From Acanthosepion esculentum (taxonomy: Eukaryota > Mollusca > Cephalopoda > Sepiida > Sepiidae): 64,000 nt of DNA. The translations under genes were made by a program, and so were the position numbers. The stretch is from positions 55,958,372 to 56,022,371 of the forward strand of contig OZ038500.1 in assembly GCA_964036315.1 (NCBI GenBank), given 5' to 3'. Position 1 is the stretch's first letter. Every line of letters starts with the position of its first letter. Shown piece after piece: positions 63,171 through 64,000 of the stretch. The notes beneath the pieces were generated by a model. It had not been told where the DNA came from and ran no database searches. It saw only the letters and a program-made list of their open reading frames with translations.

Positions 63171-64000
63171 GTGCTGTTCGTTGAAAGTGACTCAGCTGAT
63201 TTTTTTTACTTAAAGTTTTTTCGCCTATTTATTGGGGGGTCAGACTAATTCTTAATCTTACTAATATAAAGACCCCTTCCCGACCACCTCGTAAAAACGT
63301 TTACTCACCCTAAGGTATTCTATTGATAATTATAATTTTGGATATAAATGAGATTTAGTGAAAAACTCATTGTGACTCATTTATTTCCTGCAACTAGTAA
63401 TCAATAGAAACATAACCAAACAGCTTTAAATAAAGAATAATAGAGGTATAATTTATTTATAATAGGTAATATAGTTCGAAATATTTAATAATCTATGGGT
63501 CCTCCTCTATTTTGAATAACCTTTTCAACCCTTTTTGGCATTGACTTGATTGGGTTCTGGCAAATCTCATCTCCAAGCATTGAATTCCATTCCGGTAATG
63601 AAATTCACAATCAAATCCTTTTTGTTGCTCAACTGCTTTCTCGAGAGCCTGTACTTTATAATGCTCCATAAGTTTTCTCTGGGGTTGAGATCAGGAGATT
63701 GGGGAGGCCATGTCATAACACTCACCTGCTTCTCATCAAAGTATTTCTTCATCAATTTTGATTTGTGACAGGGAGCATTATCCTGCATAAAAATGAGCTT
63801 GGTGGGGTCGATTTGCACCCTTTCAGCAAAAGGGAGCAGACAAGACTCTAAAATTCTCTTGTACTGCTCGCTCCTTTTCAATAGGTTTTAAGAAACCAGT
63901 TCCATGAAAAGAAAAGCATCCCCAGCACATTATACTGAACGGATGCTTGACAGTACTTACTGCTAAATCCAAAGAGCTTTCAAAGCTTCTTCTTCGGATT
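63169..64000 (-). pseudogene. Tc1-like transposon, runs off the right edge
   Basis: The 3' terminus CAGTGCTGTTCGTTGAAAGTG starts at 63169 next to TA. Minus-strand transposase: SIMCWGCFSFHGTGFLKPI-like (63890-63960, one frame), RSEQYKRILESCLLPFAERV, LIFMQDNAPCHKSKLMKKYF (second Asp, QDNAPCH), VMTWPPQSPDLNPRENLWSI (Glu in RENLW), ending about residue 104 at 63567. The frame shifts near 63880. The 5' half lies outside the window. The last 104 codons are open, so this is among the younger Tc1 copies. Confidence 0.88.

Overview
This window looks like non-genic, repeat-dominated DNA from an invertebrate nuclear genome. The mix is long (TA)n, (CA)n, (TTC)n and (GATA)n arrays, two clades of Penelope-like elements, several non-LTR retrotransposon families, Tc1/mariner transposons and 5S-rRNA-derived SINEs. 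That mix fits a mollusc, and a coleoid cephalopod such as an octopus is my best guess. The species call is inference. I found no convincing intact host gene. At most one short exon-like block (46.56-46.68 kb) has plausible splice signals, and nearly every open frame is either TE debris or translated microsatellite.

Layout. 0-9.7 kb: fragments of one abundant LINE family ('LINE-A', jockey/CR1-like C-terminal RT and 3' UTR) on both strands, a 1 kb pyrimidine (TTC)n block, TA/TG/TCTA arrays, pieces of a second endonuclease-RT LINE ('EN-RT'), and two 5S-derived SINE copies. 9.8-11.9 kb: a dead Tc1 element abutting five identical 213-bp satellite units. 12-17.5 kb: minus-strand Penelope-like (PLE) remnants of two clades, one arranged as body, 4 x 50-bp tandem repeat, then the start of a second copy; also two palindromic modules and more LINE-A. 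17.5-23.9 kb: microsatellites, an EN-RT endonuclease fragment split by PLE sequence, and a tandem pair of a structured repeat. 24-27.2 kb: a PLE with RT and a GIY-YIG domain, bracketed by inverted terminal sequence. 27.5-36 kb: a 5S SINE, a 187-bp pogo-like MITE, a TX1-like LINE tail, and a triple nest (5S SINE and EN-RT both inserted in one LINE-A copy, the latter with a 9-bp target duplication). 36-41.2 kb: GATA minisatellite, tRNA-like repeats, and a cluster of hammerhead-ribozyme sequences (37.7, 38.3, 38.6, 39.75, 40.9 kb). 41.2-50 kb: PLE 5' fragments, LINE-A RT, tandem RT fragments and a 1,251-bp Tc1 element with TA target duplication. 50.3-52.4 kb: the best-preserved PLE reading frame (RT plus GIY-YIG) with hammerhead-like motifs upstream and downstream. 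52.4-64 kb: a Tc1-like element with a LINE-A insertion, Tc1 and mariner fragments, a gag-like LTR-retroelement fragment, a good LINE-A RT terminus with poly-A tail, further ribozyme-bearing palindromes, and a Tc1 element running off the right end.

The most interesting signal is the small self-cleaving-ribozyme theme. At least two loci (37.69-37.74 and 38.31-38.67 kb) contain the invariant hammerhead core in the right order with compensating stems. A separate dispersed palindromic family, always joined to (TA)n, contains a CUGACGA...GAAA...GUC core and sits at the 3' end of the PLE at 50-52 kb. This agrees with the known presence of hammerhead ribozymes in Penelope-like elements and in schistosome-type SINEs. 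The arrangement here (tRNA-like motif followed by hammerhead, inverted hammerhead pairs between TA tracts) deserves testing.
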